Below are positions 1 to 7,461 of a DNA stretch of 26,789 nucleotides, piece by piece (position 1 is the stretch's first letter; every line of letters starts with the position of its first letter). A model generated the notes under the pieces. The model saw nothing but the letters and a program-made list of their open reading frames with translations. It was not told the DNA's origin and did no database searches. Both the position numbers and the translations under genes were made by a program. This DNA is from an uncultured Verrucomicrobiota bacterium (GTDB lineage Bacteria > Verrucomicrobiota > Kiritimatiellia > RFP12 > UBA1067), in NCBI GenBank assembly GCA_946631535.1, contig CAMPAF010000008.1, positions 1 through 26,789 on the forward strand, read 5' to 3'.

Positions 1-1
1 C

Positions 2-1042
2 AACGAGTTCCTGGCGACGCGGCTCGCGGACGCCGCCCGCCTCGCCGTCGACGATCTCGCGCCCGCATCCCTGGCGATCGGGTTCTCGGAGGCGAAGCGC
101 ATCTCCTTCCTCCGCCGCTACCGCATGAAGGACGGGTCCATCCGCACCAATCCCGGCGTGAACAATCCCGACATCGCCGAACCCATCGGCGCACTCGACG
201 AAACGGTCCGCGTCCTGCGTATCCGCCGCGCGGGGAAGGACGACATCGCGATTCTCAACTTCGCGACCCATCCGGACGTCGTGGGCGGCGAGATGATCTC
301 CGGCGACTGGCCTGCGTTCGCGCGCCGCATCTTCGAGCGCGCGGAGCCGGGCGTGAACTGCCTGTTCCTCAACGGCGCGCAGGGCGACGTGAACCACGTG
401 TGCACTGATCCGCGTCCCGGCGAGCGCGAGGGACTCCACCCCGACTTCGACGACGTCGACCGCGGCTACGAGCATGCGCGGCACATGGGGCGCGTCGTGG
501 CGGCGGCCGCGCTGTCGGTATGGGGCAAGTGCGAGCCGGTGTCTGCGGGGGCGCTGCGGTTCGGCGTGCGCACGATCTCCGTGCCGGCGCAGCGTCCGTC
601 AGCGGACGACCTGCCGAAGGCGCGCGAATACGTGCGGCTGCACCGCGAAGGACGCGACGCCGAGATTCCCTTCACGGGCATGGCGCTCACGACGGTTGTG
701 GCAGAGGCGGAGCGGATGCTCCTTCTCGAGAACGGACCCGACTCGTTTGCTCTGCCGCTGTCCGTGCTGGCTCTTGGCGACGCCGTGGCGTTTGCCGGCA
801 TACCCGGAGAGCCGTTCTCGGAGATCGGGCGCGCCGTCCGCGACCGGTCGCCGTTCCGGATGACCGTCTGCACGTGCCTGACGAACGGGTCGTGCGGCTA
901 CTTCCCCGTCGCCTCGGCCTACGCGGAGGGCGGCTACGAGGCGCGATCCTCGATCTTCGCGTCGGCCGTCGCCGCCGACATCGTCTCCGGCCTCGCCGAC
1001 ATCATGAAGTGCCCGAAAGACCATCGTCTGCGTCTCAGATGA
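2..1042 (+). CDS. Neutral/alkaline ceramidase-like protein, 5'-truncated by window edge
   Basis: The frame is open from the first base of the window, so the true start lies upstream; the ATG at 125 is internal. The translation has the pattern of the neutral/alkaline non-lysosomal ceramidase N-terminal domain family: an RYRMKDGS segment followed by NPGVNNPDIAEPIG, then FATHPDVV (the family's metal-binding His region), SGDWPAFA, and FLNGAQGDVNHV. True ceramidases, as I recall them, have a Ser in the GDVS motif as nucleophile. Here the equivalent position appears to be Asn, as in many PVC-group ceramidase-like proteins of unknown substrate, so ceramide hydrolysis should not be assumed. The C-terminal part contains TNGSCGYFPVASAYAEGGYE, typical of the end of the catalytic domain. 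It ends convergently 31 bp before the stop of kdsA. Family membership is fairly sure; the substrate is unknown. Confidence 0.78.
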   Translation, partial: NEFLATRLADAARLAVDDLAPASLAIGFSEAKRISFLRRYRMKDGSIRTNPGVNNPDIAEPIGALDETVRVLRIRRAGKDDIAILNFATHPDVVGGEMISGDWPAFARRIFERAEPGVNCLFLNGAQGDVNHVCTDPRPGEREGLHPDFDDVDRGYEHARHMGRVVAAAALSVWGKCEPVSAGALRFGVRTISVPAQRPSADDLPKAREYVRLHREGRDAEIPFTGMALTTVVAEAERMLLLENGPDSFALPLSVLALGDAVAFAGIPGEPFSEIGRAVRDRSPFRMTVCTCLTNGSCGYFPVASAYAEGGYEARSSIFASAVAADIVSGLADIMKCPKDHRLRLR

Positions 1043-1050
1043 CGACGCAG
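1028..1050. terminator. Possible bidirectional hairpin at convergent gene ends
   Basis: CTGCGTC (1028-1034) and GACGCAG (1044-1050) form a perfect 7-bp inverted repeat around a 9-nt loop that contains the TGA stop of the ceramidase-like gene. It lies just before the convergent end of kdsA. There is no T-run on either side, so it is at best a weak or Rho-assisted terminator. Confidence 0.3.
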
Positions 1051-1073
1051 AAATGGTCACGCGCGCAGAGCCA

Positions 1074-1904
1074 TCAGGGGCGCGACACGATCGCGTGGAT
1101 CTCGAGCAGCTTCTTCCAGAGCGCCTTGACGTCCTTGAACGCGATCGCGTTCGCGGCGTCGGAAAGCGCCCTTTTCGGATTGACATGCGTCTCCATGAAG
1201 ACGCCGTCAACGCCTGCTGCCACAGCCGCGCGAGCGAGCACGGGCGCGTACTTGCCGTCGCCGCCCGAACCTGTGCCGAGCCCGCCCGGCCGCTGCACGG
1301 AATGCGTCGCGTCGAACACCACCGGATAGCCGAGGTCGCGCATGATCGGCAGCGACCTCATGTCCGCCACGAGGTTGCGGTATCCGAAGCTTGCGCCGCG
1401 CTCACATAGCACGATGCGCCGGTTGCCGGTCGAGGCGATCTTCTTCACGACGTTCGCCATGTCCTCTGGGGCCATGAACTGCCCCTTCTTGACGTTGATC
1501 ACCGCTTCCGTCTCGCCGGCGGCAAGCAGCAGGTCGGTCTGCCGCGCGAGGAACGCGGGTATCTGCAGCACGTCGCACGCCGCCGCCGCGCGGGCGCACT
1601 GCCACGGCTCGTGCACATCGGTGAGCACCGGCACCTCGAACGTCGTGCGAATGTCCGCAAGGATGTCCAGCCCCTCCTCGAGACCAGGTCCGCGGAACGC
1701 GTCCACGCTCGTGCGGTTCGCCTTGTCGAAGCTAGCCTTGAATACGAAGTTGACGGAAAGCTCGTTCGCCACCTCCACCAGCCTCGCCGCGAGGTCGAAC
1801 GCCATCTTGCGGCTTTCGATCACGCACGGTCCCGCGATGAACGTCAGCGACCCGTCGCCAAACGCCACGCCCCTGTCAACGTCAACCTTACGTACCTTTT
1901 TCAT
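1074..1904 (-). CDS. kdsA: 3-deoxy-8-phosphooctulonate synthase (Kdo-8-P synthase)
   Basis: The enzyme condenses phosphoenolpyruvate with arabinose 5-phosphate to Kdo-8-phosphate in the cytoplasm, the first committed step to the Kdo of LPS. Diagnostic segments are FIAGPCVIES near the N-terminus, NFVFKASFDKANRTS, LTDVHEPWQC, LQIPAFLARQTDL, CERGASFGYRNLV, FDATHSVQRPGG and METHVNPKRALSD. Length is close to the usual 275-285 residues. I place the start at the ATG at 1904 (protein beginning MKKVRKVDV), because the AAAGGA box at 1916-1921 precedes it by 11 nt; the in-frame ATG at 1916 overlaps that box and would have none. It is the last gene of the fabH-fabF-fabZ-recJ-kdsB-kdsA cluster and follows kdsB across an AT-rich repeat tract. 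The second residue of the metal site is Cys (GPCVIES), a common family feature, so it cannot by itself tell metal-dependent from metal-independent enzymes. Confidence 0.96.
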   Translation of the reverse strand: MKKVRKVDVDRGVAFGDGSLTFIAGPCVIESRKMAFDLAARLVEVANELSVNFVFKASFDKANRTSVDAFRGPGLEEGLDILADIRTTFEVPVLTDVHEPWQCARAAAACDVLQIPAFLARQTDLLLAAGETEAVINVKKGQFMAPEDMANVVKKIASTGNRRIVLCERGASFGYRNLVADMRSLPIMRDLGYPVVFDATHSVQRPGGLGTGSGGDGKYAPVLARAAVAAGVDGVFMETHVNPKRALSDAANAIAFKDVKALWKKLLEIHAIVSRP

Positions 1905-1923
1905 GATATGGGCCATCCTTTCT

Positions 1924-2015
1924 AGGGTTAAAAGTTTAAAGGGTTAAAAGGTTAAAAGGTTATGGAGGGTTAGAGGGTTGCATTATAAACTTTTAATCTT
2001 TTAAACCTTTTAACC
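1924..2015. repeat. AT-rich GGTTAAAA repeat tract with imperfect inverted repeat
   Basis: On the plus strand 1924-1962 contains repeated GGTTAAAA units with a period of about 8. A central TGGAGGGTTAGAGGGTTG segment follows, then a right arm at 1983-2015 that is roughly the reverse complement (TTTTAATCTTTTAAACC type). The two arms can pair imperfectly over about 26 nt. The right arm overlaps the last codons of kdsB (encoding RLKGLKD), and the left arm ends just upstream of the kdsA ribosome binding site. The tract is strikingly AT-rich in a GC-rich window. Related words occur at 6246-6294 and 7763-7785. Confidence 0.7.
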
Positions 2016-2751
2016 TCTCTGCCAGCAGAGCCTCCACTCGCGCAGCGTCCTCGGGCGTGTCCACGCCCACTCCCTCGTCCTCCGTGCGGATGACGGCGAT
2101 CTTCGCGCCCATCCAGAGCGCGCGCAGCTGCTCTAGCTTCTCCGTCTGCTCCAGGGCGCAGGGCTTCTCGGCGATGTATCGCCTGAGGAAAGCGCCGCGA
2201 TAGGCGTATATCCCGAGGTGGCGCACGTAGAGGCCGGACGCGAGGTCGGGCTCGTGGTCGCGGTCACATGGGATGGGAAGTCGCGAAAAGTAGAGCGCGC
2301 CATCATTGCGGTCAAGCACGACCTTCACGACGGTCTTCGCGTCGAGATCCTCACGGCGGCGAATCGGCGTGACTGCCGTGGCCATGTCCCACTTCCGGTC
2401 GTCGCGCAGCCGCCCCGCAAGAGCGTCGATCAACTCAGACGCGATCAGCGGCTCGTCGCCCTGGATGTTGACGAGGATGTCGTCGTCCGCGAAGTCGCCG
2501 GCGGCACATGCTATGCGGTCGGTGCCGGAAGGCAGCTCGGATGGCGTCATCGCGGCGATGCCGCCATGCGCCTCCACTGCCGCCTTGATGCGCTCGTCGT
2601 CTGTCGCCACTATGACGCCGTCGAGCGACTTCGCCCTCTTTGCCGCCTCTACGACCCACGTCACGAGCGGCTTGCCGCACAGCAGTGCCAATGGTTTCCC
2701 CGGGAAACGGCTTGAGCCGTACCGGGACGGGATGATGCCGAGAATTTTCAT
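1993..2751 (-). CDS. kdsB: 3-deoxy-manno-octulosonate cytidylyltransferase (CMP-Kdo synthetase)
   Basis: It activates Kdo with CTP to CMP-Kdo, the donor for lipid A glycosylation; the enzyme is cytoplasmic. The N-terminal IIPSRYGSSRFPGKPL nucleotide-binding loop, VIVATDDERI, PSGTDRI, NIQGDEPLI and YFSRLPIP are the classic KdsB signatures, and 252 residues is the normal length. The ATG at 2751 has no Shine-Dalgarno. Instead an extended -10 box, TGGTAGAAT, sits 6 nt upstream, so transcription could begin at or near the start codon (leaderless). The gene lies 26 bp after recJ, so it can also be read from the upstream operon. Its last codons (RLKGLKD) fall inside the GGTTAAAA repeat tract, which suggests that the C-terminal tail is shaped by the repeat rather than by function. 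Confidence 0.96.
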   Translation of the reverse strand: MKILGIIPSRYGSSRFPGKPLALLCGKPLVTWVVEAAKRAKSLDGVIVATDDERIKAAVEAHGGIAAMTPSELPSGTDRIACAAGDFADDDILVNIQGDEPLIASELIDALAGRLRDDRKWDMATAVTPIRRREDLDAKTVVKVVLDRNDGALYFSRLPIPCDRDHEPDLASGLYVRHLGIYAYRGAFLRRYIAEKPCALEQTEKLEQLRALWMGAKIAVIRTEDEGVGVDTPEDAARVEALLAERLKGLKD

Positions 2752-2757
2752 GGCTAT

Positions 2758-2766
2758 ATTCTACCA
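2758..2766 (-). promoter_or_regulatory. Extended -10 box for kdsB (predicted leaderless)
   Basis: TGGTAGAAT reads on the minus strand, with the last base of the -10 hexamer 6 nt from the kdsB ATG. A run of seven T precedes it and there is no good -35. The spacing puts the expected transcription start at about the A of ATG. Confidence 0.5.
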
Positions 2767-2777
2767 AAAAAACGCGC

Positions 2778-4481
2778 TCAGTGCGGCCTAACGGCAACGA
2801 GCCGCAGCTCCGGCACGGGACCTTCCATGCCGAAGTCCGACTTCTGAAGCGTGAAGAGCAGGTCGAAACGTGCGGAAGCATGCTTGCGCAGTTCGTCGGC
2901 GTCCGCCCCGTGGTTCCACCAGACGGCGCGCGGAATCGACTTGTCGGCGAACGTGAAAGACACGTGCCGCCCGTCGGTCCCCATAGGGCGGATGTCCGAG
3001 AACGCCACGTTCCGGATGCCGAAGACGGGTTCAGGGTTCCCTTCCCCGAACGGCTCAAACCGCGACAGTTTGTCGCACAGGCCGAGTGTCAGGTCCGTAG
3101 GCTCCAGCCATCCGTCGAACTCGATCGCCCCTGCATCCGGCGCGGCCGCGCGCTGCGCGGCACACGCTTCGGAAAACAGCCGCTTGAAGTCGTCGTAGCG
3201 TCCGGGCTGGATAGTGAAGCCGCCCGCGGCGGCGTGCCCGCCGAAGCGCACCAGCGCGTCCGAAGAGGCCGTCAGCGCGTCATGGACGTTGTAGCCGTCC
3301 GGCGCGCGTGCAGACCCGTGATCGCCCACGACGACTGCGACCGGCAGATGCGCGCGCTCCATGACGCGCGCCGCAACGATTCCCGCCACTCCAGAATGCC
3401 AGTCCTCGCCTCTCGCCACGACGGCGGAGAGGCCTTCGTACGACTTCACCTGCTCGTCTACGGAGTCCTTCATGCGCTGCTCTTCGGTCTTGCGGCTGGC
3501 ATTGAGGCCTTCCACCTCTACAGCAAGATTCCTGGCCGCCTCCCGATCGTCTGTCATCAGCAGCTCGTAGGCCTTGCGCGCCGTGTCCATGCGGCCGGCG
3601 GCGTTGATGCGCGGGGCAAGGAGAAACCCAAAGTCTCGCGAAACGAGCGGCGCAACGCGGCGTGCGGCGTGGTCAAAGAGCTCCCGCAGCCCAACGGGGG
3701 CGCACGAGCGGAACACGGCTAGAGCCTGCGTGACTATGATGCGGTTCTGTCCGGTGAGCGACATCAGGTCGGCTACGGTGGCGAGTCCCGCCAGCACGAG
3801 CAGCGGACCTGAGAACTTGCCGCCGTCGTGGATTCCGCGCGCCTTGGCCTCCTTCGCGAGCGCGGCGGCGAGAAAGAAGGCGACGCCCGCGCCGCATAGG
3901 TTCTCGCAGCCAGGCGAGGATGCGACTCGCGGATTGACGAGGGCGTCTGGCACTGGCAGCTCTGGACCTGGCAGATGATGGTCGGTGACGACCACGGCGA
4001 TGCCACGCGCCCTCAGCGCCTCCACCTCTCGCGGCGCGGTGATGCCGTTGTCGACCGTCACCACGAGCGCCATGTCCGGGTGTTCCGCGAACAGGCGGGA
4101 CAGGGAGGCGTCGGTCATGCCATACCCCTCCGTGAAGCGCTCTGGGATAAAAGCGTCAGCCACGCCGCCCAACGTCCTGATCGTGCGCACCAGTATCGCC
4201 GTGGCGCATACGCCGTCCGCGTCATAATCGCCGAACACGACGATCTTCCTGCGGGAAGCGACAAACTCGATGATGGCGTTTACGGCATCGGACACGCCAG
4301 GCAGGCTGGTCGCATCCGCGAGACGCGAGAGAGCCGGATCAAGGAACGATTCAAGGTCGTCTGGCGACAAGCCGCGCGAAGCAAGGATGCGCGCGAGGAT
4401 AGGCGGAAGGCCTTTGGCGGCCAAGGCGGCCACCCTTGCCTCGTCATACGCGCGTTCGCGCCATCTGGCACCCGCGCGCAC
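2778..4481 (-). CDS. recJ: Single-stranded-DNA-specific 5'-3' exonuclease RecJ
   Basis: RecJ degrades single-stranded DNA in recombination and mismatch or excision repair, in the cytoplasm. The DHH phosphoesterase motifs are intact: VVFGDYDADG (about residues 81-90), VVTVDNGI (about 140-147), VVVTDHH (163-169) and LVNPR...LCGAGV (181-200). The DHHA1 part carries SGVAGIVAARV and RFGGHAAAGGFTI, and an OB-like C-terminal domain follows. The length of 567 residues is typical. It starts at GTG (4481), only 3 nt after the fabZ stop, so translation is probably coupled. No strong ribosome binding site is visible, and a slightly later start cannot be excluded because the first 20 residues are not conserved in the family. 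Its position between fabZ and kdsB places a DNA repair gene in a lipid A/fatty-acid operon. Confidence 0.95.
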   Translation of the reverse strand: MRAGARWRERAYDEARVAALAAKGLPPILARILASRGLSPDDLESFLDPALSRLADATSLPGVSDAVNAIIEFVASRRKIVVFGDYDADGVCATAILVRTIRTLGGVADAFIPERFTEGYGMTDASLSRLFAEHPDMALVVTVDNGITAPREVEALRARGIAVVVTDHHLPGPELPVPDALVNPRVASSPGCENLCGAGVAFFLAAALAKEAKARGIHDGGKFSGPLLVLAGLATVADLMSLTGQNRIIVTQALAVFRSCAPVGLRELFDHAARRVAPLVSRDFGFLLAPRINAAGRMDTARKAYELLMTDDREAARNLAVEVEGLNASRKTEEQRMKDSVDEQVKSYEGLSAVVARGEDWHSGVAGIVAARVMERAHLPVAVVVGDHGSARAPDGYNVHDALTASSDALVRFGGHAAAGGFTIQPGRYDDFKRLFSEACAAQRAAAPDAGAIEFDGWLEPTDLTLGLCDKLSRFEPFGEGNPEPVFGIRNVAFSDIRPMGTDGRHVSFTFADKSIPRAVWWNHGADADELRKHASARFDLLFTLQKSDFGMEGPVPELRLVAVRPH

Positions 4482-4484
4482 CGG

Positions 4485-4979
4485 TCAGAAACCCAGCTTG
4501 TCCTGTGTCCCCAGCACGCACTTGACCTCGGCCTCGACGGCAAGCGTGTCGCCGACGTAGCCCTTCATGCCGAAGACGCCCATTTTTGACATTACCTTGA
4601 TGTTCTGGACGACCGTGACGAGTTTGTCGCCCGGACGCACCGGACGGCGGAAGCGCACCTTGTCGATGGCGGCTAGAAGAAATGCGGCCTGCCCTTCAGG
4701 CAGAAGCTTGCGCGCGACGATGGCGCAGCCGGCCACCTGGGCCATGCATTCGACCAGCACGACACCAGGCACCACCGGGTAGAACGGGAAATGGCCCTCG
4801 AAGAAGCCGTTCACCGTCTTGCCGGGGATCGCGGTGTTCGCGTCCGTGAACGTGTAGGTGCCGATGCATCCGGTCTCGTCGGCGGCGATGAGCTCGTCCA
4901 CGAAGAGGAACGGGTCGCGGTGCGGCAGGAGATCGATGCCCTTGAGATGGAACTCTGTCTTGAACGTCGGGAAGTCCAT
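4485..4979 (-). CDS. fabZ: 3-hydroxyacyl-ACP dehydratase FabZ
   Basis: It dehydrates (3R)-hydroxyacyl-ACP in the type II fatty acid cycle. The hot-dog fold signatures are LLPHRDPFLFVDELI (residues 18-32), FEGHFPFYPVVPGVVLVECMAQ with catalytic His63 and Glu77 (14 residues apart, as in known FabZ), and RFRRPVRPGDKL. The start at ATG 4979 is preferred over the GTG at 4985: GAGG ends 7 nt before the ATG but only about 1 nt before the GTG. This gives a 164-residue protein, a little longer than the usual 145-155. It begins 9 nt after the fabF stop and ends 3 nt before recJ, consistent with one operon. FabA is unlikely because of the FabZ-type PHR and GHFP context. Confidence 0.94.
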   Translation of the reverse strand: MDFPTFKTEFHLKGIDLLPHRDPFLFVDELIAADETGCIGTYTFTDANTAIPGKTVNGFFEGHFPFYPVVPGVVLVECMAQVAGCAIVARKLLPEGQAAFLLAAIDKVRFRRPVRPGDKLVTVVQNIKVMSKMGVFGMKGYVGDTLAVEAEVKCVLGTQDKLGF

Positions 4980-4988
4980 GGTCACGCC

Positions 4989-6245
4989 TCAATACTTCTT
5001 GAACACCAGGATGCCGTTGTGGCCGCCGAAGCCGAGCGACGAGGACAGCGCCACGCGGATGTCCTTCGCCACGCCGACGTTCGGCGTGTAGTCGAGGTCG
5101 CACTCCGGGTCTGGGTTCTCGTAGTTGATCGTGGGCGGAACGAAGGAGTCGTTGATCGCGAGGGCGCAGAACGCCGCCTCCAGCGCGCCGGTGCCGCCCA
5201 GCAGGTGGCCGGTCATCGACTTCGTTGAGGAAATCTTGATGGACTTGGCGTGATCTCCGAACACCTCCTTGAAGGCCTTAGTCTCCATCACGTCGTTGAG
5301 CTGCGTCGAGGTACCGTGCGCGTTGATGTAGTCCACCGTCGTGAGATCCGTCACGTCAGCGTCCGCAAGGGCGATCTTGACTGCCTTCACCGCGCCGGCC
5401 CCGGATGGGTCTGGGGCCGTGATGTGGTAGGCGTCGCAAGAGGCGCCGTAGCCGGCCAGCTCGCAGTAGACGTGCGCGCCGCGCGCCTTCGCGTGCTCCT
5501 CTGTCTCGAGAATGAGCACGGCGGAGCCCTCGGCCATCACGAACCCGGCGCGATCGGCGTTGAACGGGCGGGAAGCCTTGGTGGGGTTGTCGTTGAACGC
5601 GGTGCAGAGTGCGCGCATCTTCATGAAGCCGCCAGTGCAGTACTCGTCGATCGTCGCTTCCGTGCCGCCGGCCACGATCACGTCGGCGCGGCCCGCACGG
5701 ATCAGGTCGAGCGCATAGCCGAGGGCGTCCGTGGACGACGCGCAAGCGGTCACCACCACCTGCGATGGGCCCTTCGCGCCGAGCGCTATCGCCACGTTGC
5801 CGGCGCACTCGTTGGGAATGAGGGAAGGTATCATCGTGGGGAGCAGGCGGTCCGGACCGCGATCGAAGAGAGTCTTGAAACCGGTATAGTTGATGTCCAT
5901 GCCGCCGATGCCGTTGCCGAATATCGTGCCGACGCGGTCCATGTCGGGCGCGCTCTCGGCGGTGTAGCCCGCATCCTTCCACGCCTCGAGCGCGGCGGCG
6001 ACCGCGTACTTCGAGAAGAGCGCCATGTGGCGCGCAGCCTTGCGGTCGAGCCAGTTCTCTGCGTAGGCGTCGAAGTCCTTCACCTCGCCGGCCACCTGGC
6101 AGGTGCAACGCGACGGGTCGAACTTCGTGATGCGCCCGATTCCGCTCTTGCCGGCCTTGATGGCCGCCCACGTTGCGTCCTTTCCGTTTCCGCACGGTGT
6201 CACCATTCCGAGCCCCGTCACGACAACTTTCTTCTTGCTGCTCAT
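4989..6245 (-). CDS. fabF: 3-oxoacyl-ACP synthase II (KAS II)
   Basis: It elongates acyl-ACP with malonyl-ACP by decarboxylative condensation. The full KAS II active site is present: nucleophile Cys168 in TACASSTDALG, His310 in NAHGTSTQLND, Lys342 in STKSMTGH and His347, followed by the glycine-rich GGTGALEA and the C-terminal SLGFGGHNG. The 418 residues match the usual length. The ATG at 6245 has AAAGG about 9 nt upstream. A 49-bp AT-rich spacer containing AGTTAATAGGTTAA separates it from fabH. It is one of three consecutive fatty acid synthesis genes (fabH, fabF, fabZ). Confidence 0.97.
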   Translation of the reverse strand: MSSKKKVVVTGLGMVTPCGNGKDATWAAIKAGKSGIGRITKFDPSRCTCQVAGEVKDFDAYAENWLDRKAARHMALFSKYAVAAALEAWKDAGYTAESAPDMDRVGTIFGNGIGGMDINYTGFKTLFDRGPDRLLPTMIPSLIPNECAGNVAIALGAKGPSQVVVTACASSTDALGYALDLIRAGRADVIVAGGTEATIDEYCTGGFMKMRALCTAFNDNPTKASRPFNADRAGFVMAEGSAVLILETEEHAKARGAHVYCELAGYGASCDAYHITAPDPSGAGAVKAVKIALADADVTDLTTVDYINAHGTSTQLNDVMETKAFKEVFGDHAKSIKISSTKSMTGHLLGGTGALEAAFCALAINDSFVPPTINYENPDPECDLDYTPNVGVAKDIRVALSSSLGFGGHNGILVFKKY

Positions 6246-6294
6246 TCTTAATAACCTTTCACTTTAACCTATTAACTCTCAACTCTTCACTCTC
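6246..6294 (-). repeat. AT-rich GTTAATAGGTTAA word between fabH and fabF
   Basis: Read on the minus strand, this spacer contains AGTTAATAGGTTAA (6264-6277), a 14-mer identical to one ending at the trxA stop codon (7772-7785), followed by AAAGGTTATTAAG. It resembles the GGTTAAAA tract between kdsB and kdsA. It also provides the fabF ribosome binding site (AAAGG). Confidence 0.55.
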
Positions 6295-7269
6295 CTACAC
6301 CCTAGGCCATTCCGTCAGGAAACCGCCATAGGTGAGGCCGGCGCCGAATCCGACAAGGCAGATGCGGTCGCCTTCCTTCAACTCCCCGCGACGCACGGCC
6401 TCGTCGAGAGCGACCGGAATCGACGCGGCGGAAGTGTTGCCGGTCGTCTCGATGTTCATGAAGAACTTGTCCATCGGCAGGCCCATGCGGCGGCCGACGG
6501 CCTCGAGGATTCGCCCGTTGGCCTGGTGCGCGAAGATGCGGTCAAGTTCGGACGGCACGAGGCCGAGCGAGTCGCAGAGGCCGCGCACGACCGCATCCAT
6601 TGTCTTGACGGCGAAGTTGAACACGGGCCGCCCCTGCAGGACGAGATACGGCACCGGCACCTGGCCAGGCGCCGGAATGACGCGCGCGCCGCCGCCACGC
6701 AGGATGAACTCGCTTCCCGAACCGTCCGCACCCAGCTTCACGGTAGCGTGCGGCTTAGTGTCGCCGTCCGCCCCGACCACCACGGCGCCCGCGCCGTCGC
6801 CGAAGAGGATGCAGGAGGCACGATCCGTCCAGTCGACGATGCGCGAAAGCGTCTCGGCGCCGATCACCAGCACCTTGCGGTCGGGATTGGCCGCCACCCA
6901 GCAGCGCCCCTGGTCGAGCGCATAGATGAAGCCGGCGCACGCCGCCTGCAGGTCGCACGCGCCCGCGCTCTTGCATCCCAGCTCGTTCTGCACGAGGCAG
7001 GCGGTAGCAGGGAACGTGTTGTAGTCCGGGGTCGAGGTTGCGACGATTATGAGCCCGATCTCCTCAGGCGTAACGTTCGCGGACTCCATTGCCCTGCGCG
7101 CCGCCTTGACGGCCATCGTCGACGTGCAGTCGTCAGCCTCGGCTATGTGGCGCGAATGGATGCCGGTGTGCGAGTGTATCCACTCGTCAGAAGTGTCAAG
7201 CGACCGCGCCAGGTCGTCGTTTGTGACGACCTTCGGCGGCAGGTAGCTTCCTGTGCCCAATATCTTCAA
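6295..7269 (-). CDS. fabH: 3-oxoacyl-ACP synthase III (KAS III)
   Basis: It starts fatty acid synthesis by condensing acetyl-CoA (or another acyl-CoA) with malonyl-ACP. The catalytic triad is clear: Cys111 in LQAACAGFIYAL, His248 in FAHQANGRI, and Asn278 in TTGNTSAASIP. The C-terminal GFGAGLTYGG is typical. Length is 324 residues. The start is a TTG codon at 7269 (protein MKILGTGSYLPP); AAAGGA lies 7 nt upstream and supports it, and no ATG fits. It is first in the operon, and a promoter with TTGGCG, 17 bp and TATAAT lies about 55 bp upstream. It is divergent from trxA. Confidence 0.96.
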   Translation of the reverse strand: MKILGTGSYLPPKVVTNDDLARSLDTSDEWIHSHTGIHSRHIAEADDCTSTMAVKAARRAMESANVTPEEIGLIIVATSTPDYNTFPATACLVQNELGCKSAGACDLQAACAGFIYALDQGRCWVAANPDRKVLVIGAETLSRIVDWTDRASCILFGDGAGAVVVGADGDTKPHATVKLGADGSGSEFILRGGGARVIPAPGQVPVPYLVLQGRPVFNFAVKTMDAVVRGLCDSLGLVPSELDRIFAHQANGRILEAVGRRMGLPMDKFFMNIETTGNTSAASIPVALDEAVRRGELKEGDRICLVGFGAGLTYGGFLTEWPRV

Positions 7270-7325
7270 CTGCTTTTCCTTTCAGATTCAAGGAGTCCAT
7301 CCGACACGAACCCCAAGGTCAGAGG

Positions 7326-7354
7326 ATTATAGCATATAACTCTGAATCCGCCAA
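7326..7354 (-). promoter_or_regulatory. Sigma-70-type promoter of the fabH operon
   Basis: On the minus strand -35 TTGGCG (7354-7349) is followed by a 17-bp spacer ending in TGC and by -10 TATAAT (7331-7326). The predicted 5' leader of fabH is about 50 nt and carries the AAAGGA box. Confidence 0.7.
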
Positions 7355-7386
7355 GGTTGCCACATGATGTTTTCGCGCGTTCGGCG

Positions 7387-7415
7387 TTGACAACTCGGCC
7401 CGCAAGCCTTACACT
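7387..7415 (+). promoter_or_regulatory. Sigma-70-type promoter of trxA-tyrS
   Basis: A perfect -35 TTGACA (7387-7392), a 17-bp spacer and -10 TACACT (7410-7415). The expected start of transcription is near 7422, downstream of the ATG at 7357. This rules out the longer thioredoxin reading frame. Confidence 0.78.
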
Positions 7416-7424
7416 ACTCGCCTA

Positions 7425-7440
7425 CCGCCCGATTTGGCGG
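7425..7440 (+). promoter_or_regulatory. 5'-end hairpin in trxA leader
   Basis: CCGCC (7425-7429) pairs with GGCGG (7436-7440) across the loop CGATTT. It begins within a few bases of the predicted transcription start, so it could shield the 5' end of the mRNA. It is upstream of, and does not cover, the AGAGAGG ribosome binding site at 7447-7453. Confidence 0.4.
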
Positions 7441-7461
7441 AACGACAGAGAGGTACAGACA

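Noticed and set aside
1924..2015. CRISPR-like array
   Set aside because: The repeat unit is only about 8 bp, there are no unique spacers of even length, and no cas genes are present.
7357..7461. N-terminal extension of thioredoxin from the ATG at 7357
   Set aside because: The sigma-70 promoter (7387-7415) lies inside it, the residues match no thioredoxin, and the TTG at 7462 has a good ribosome binding site.
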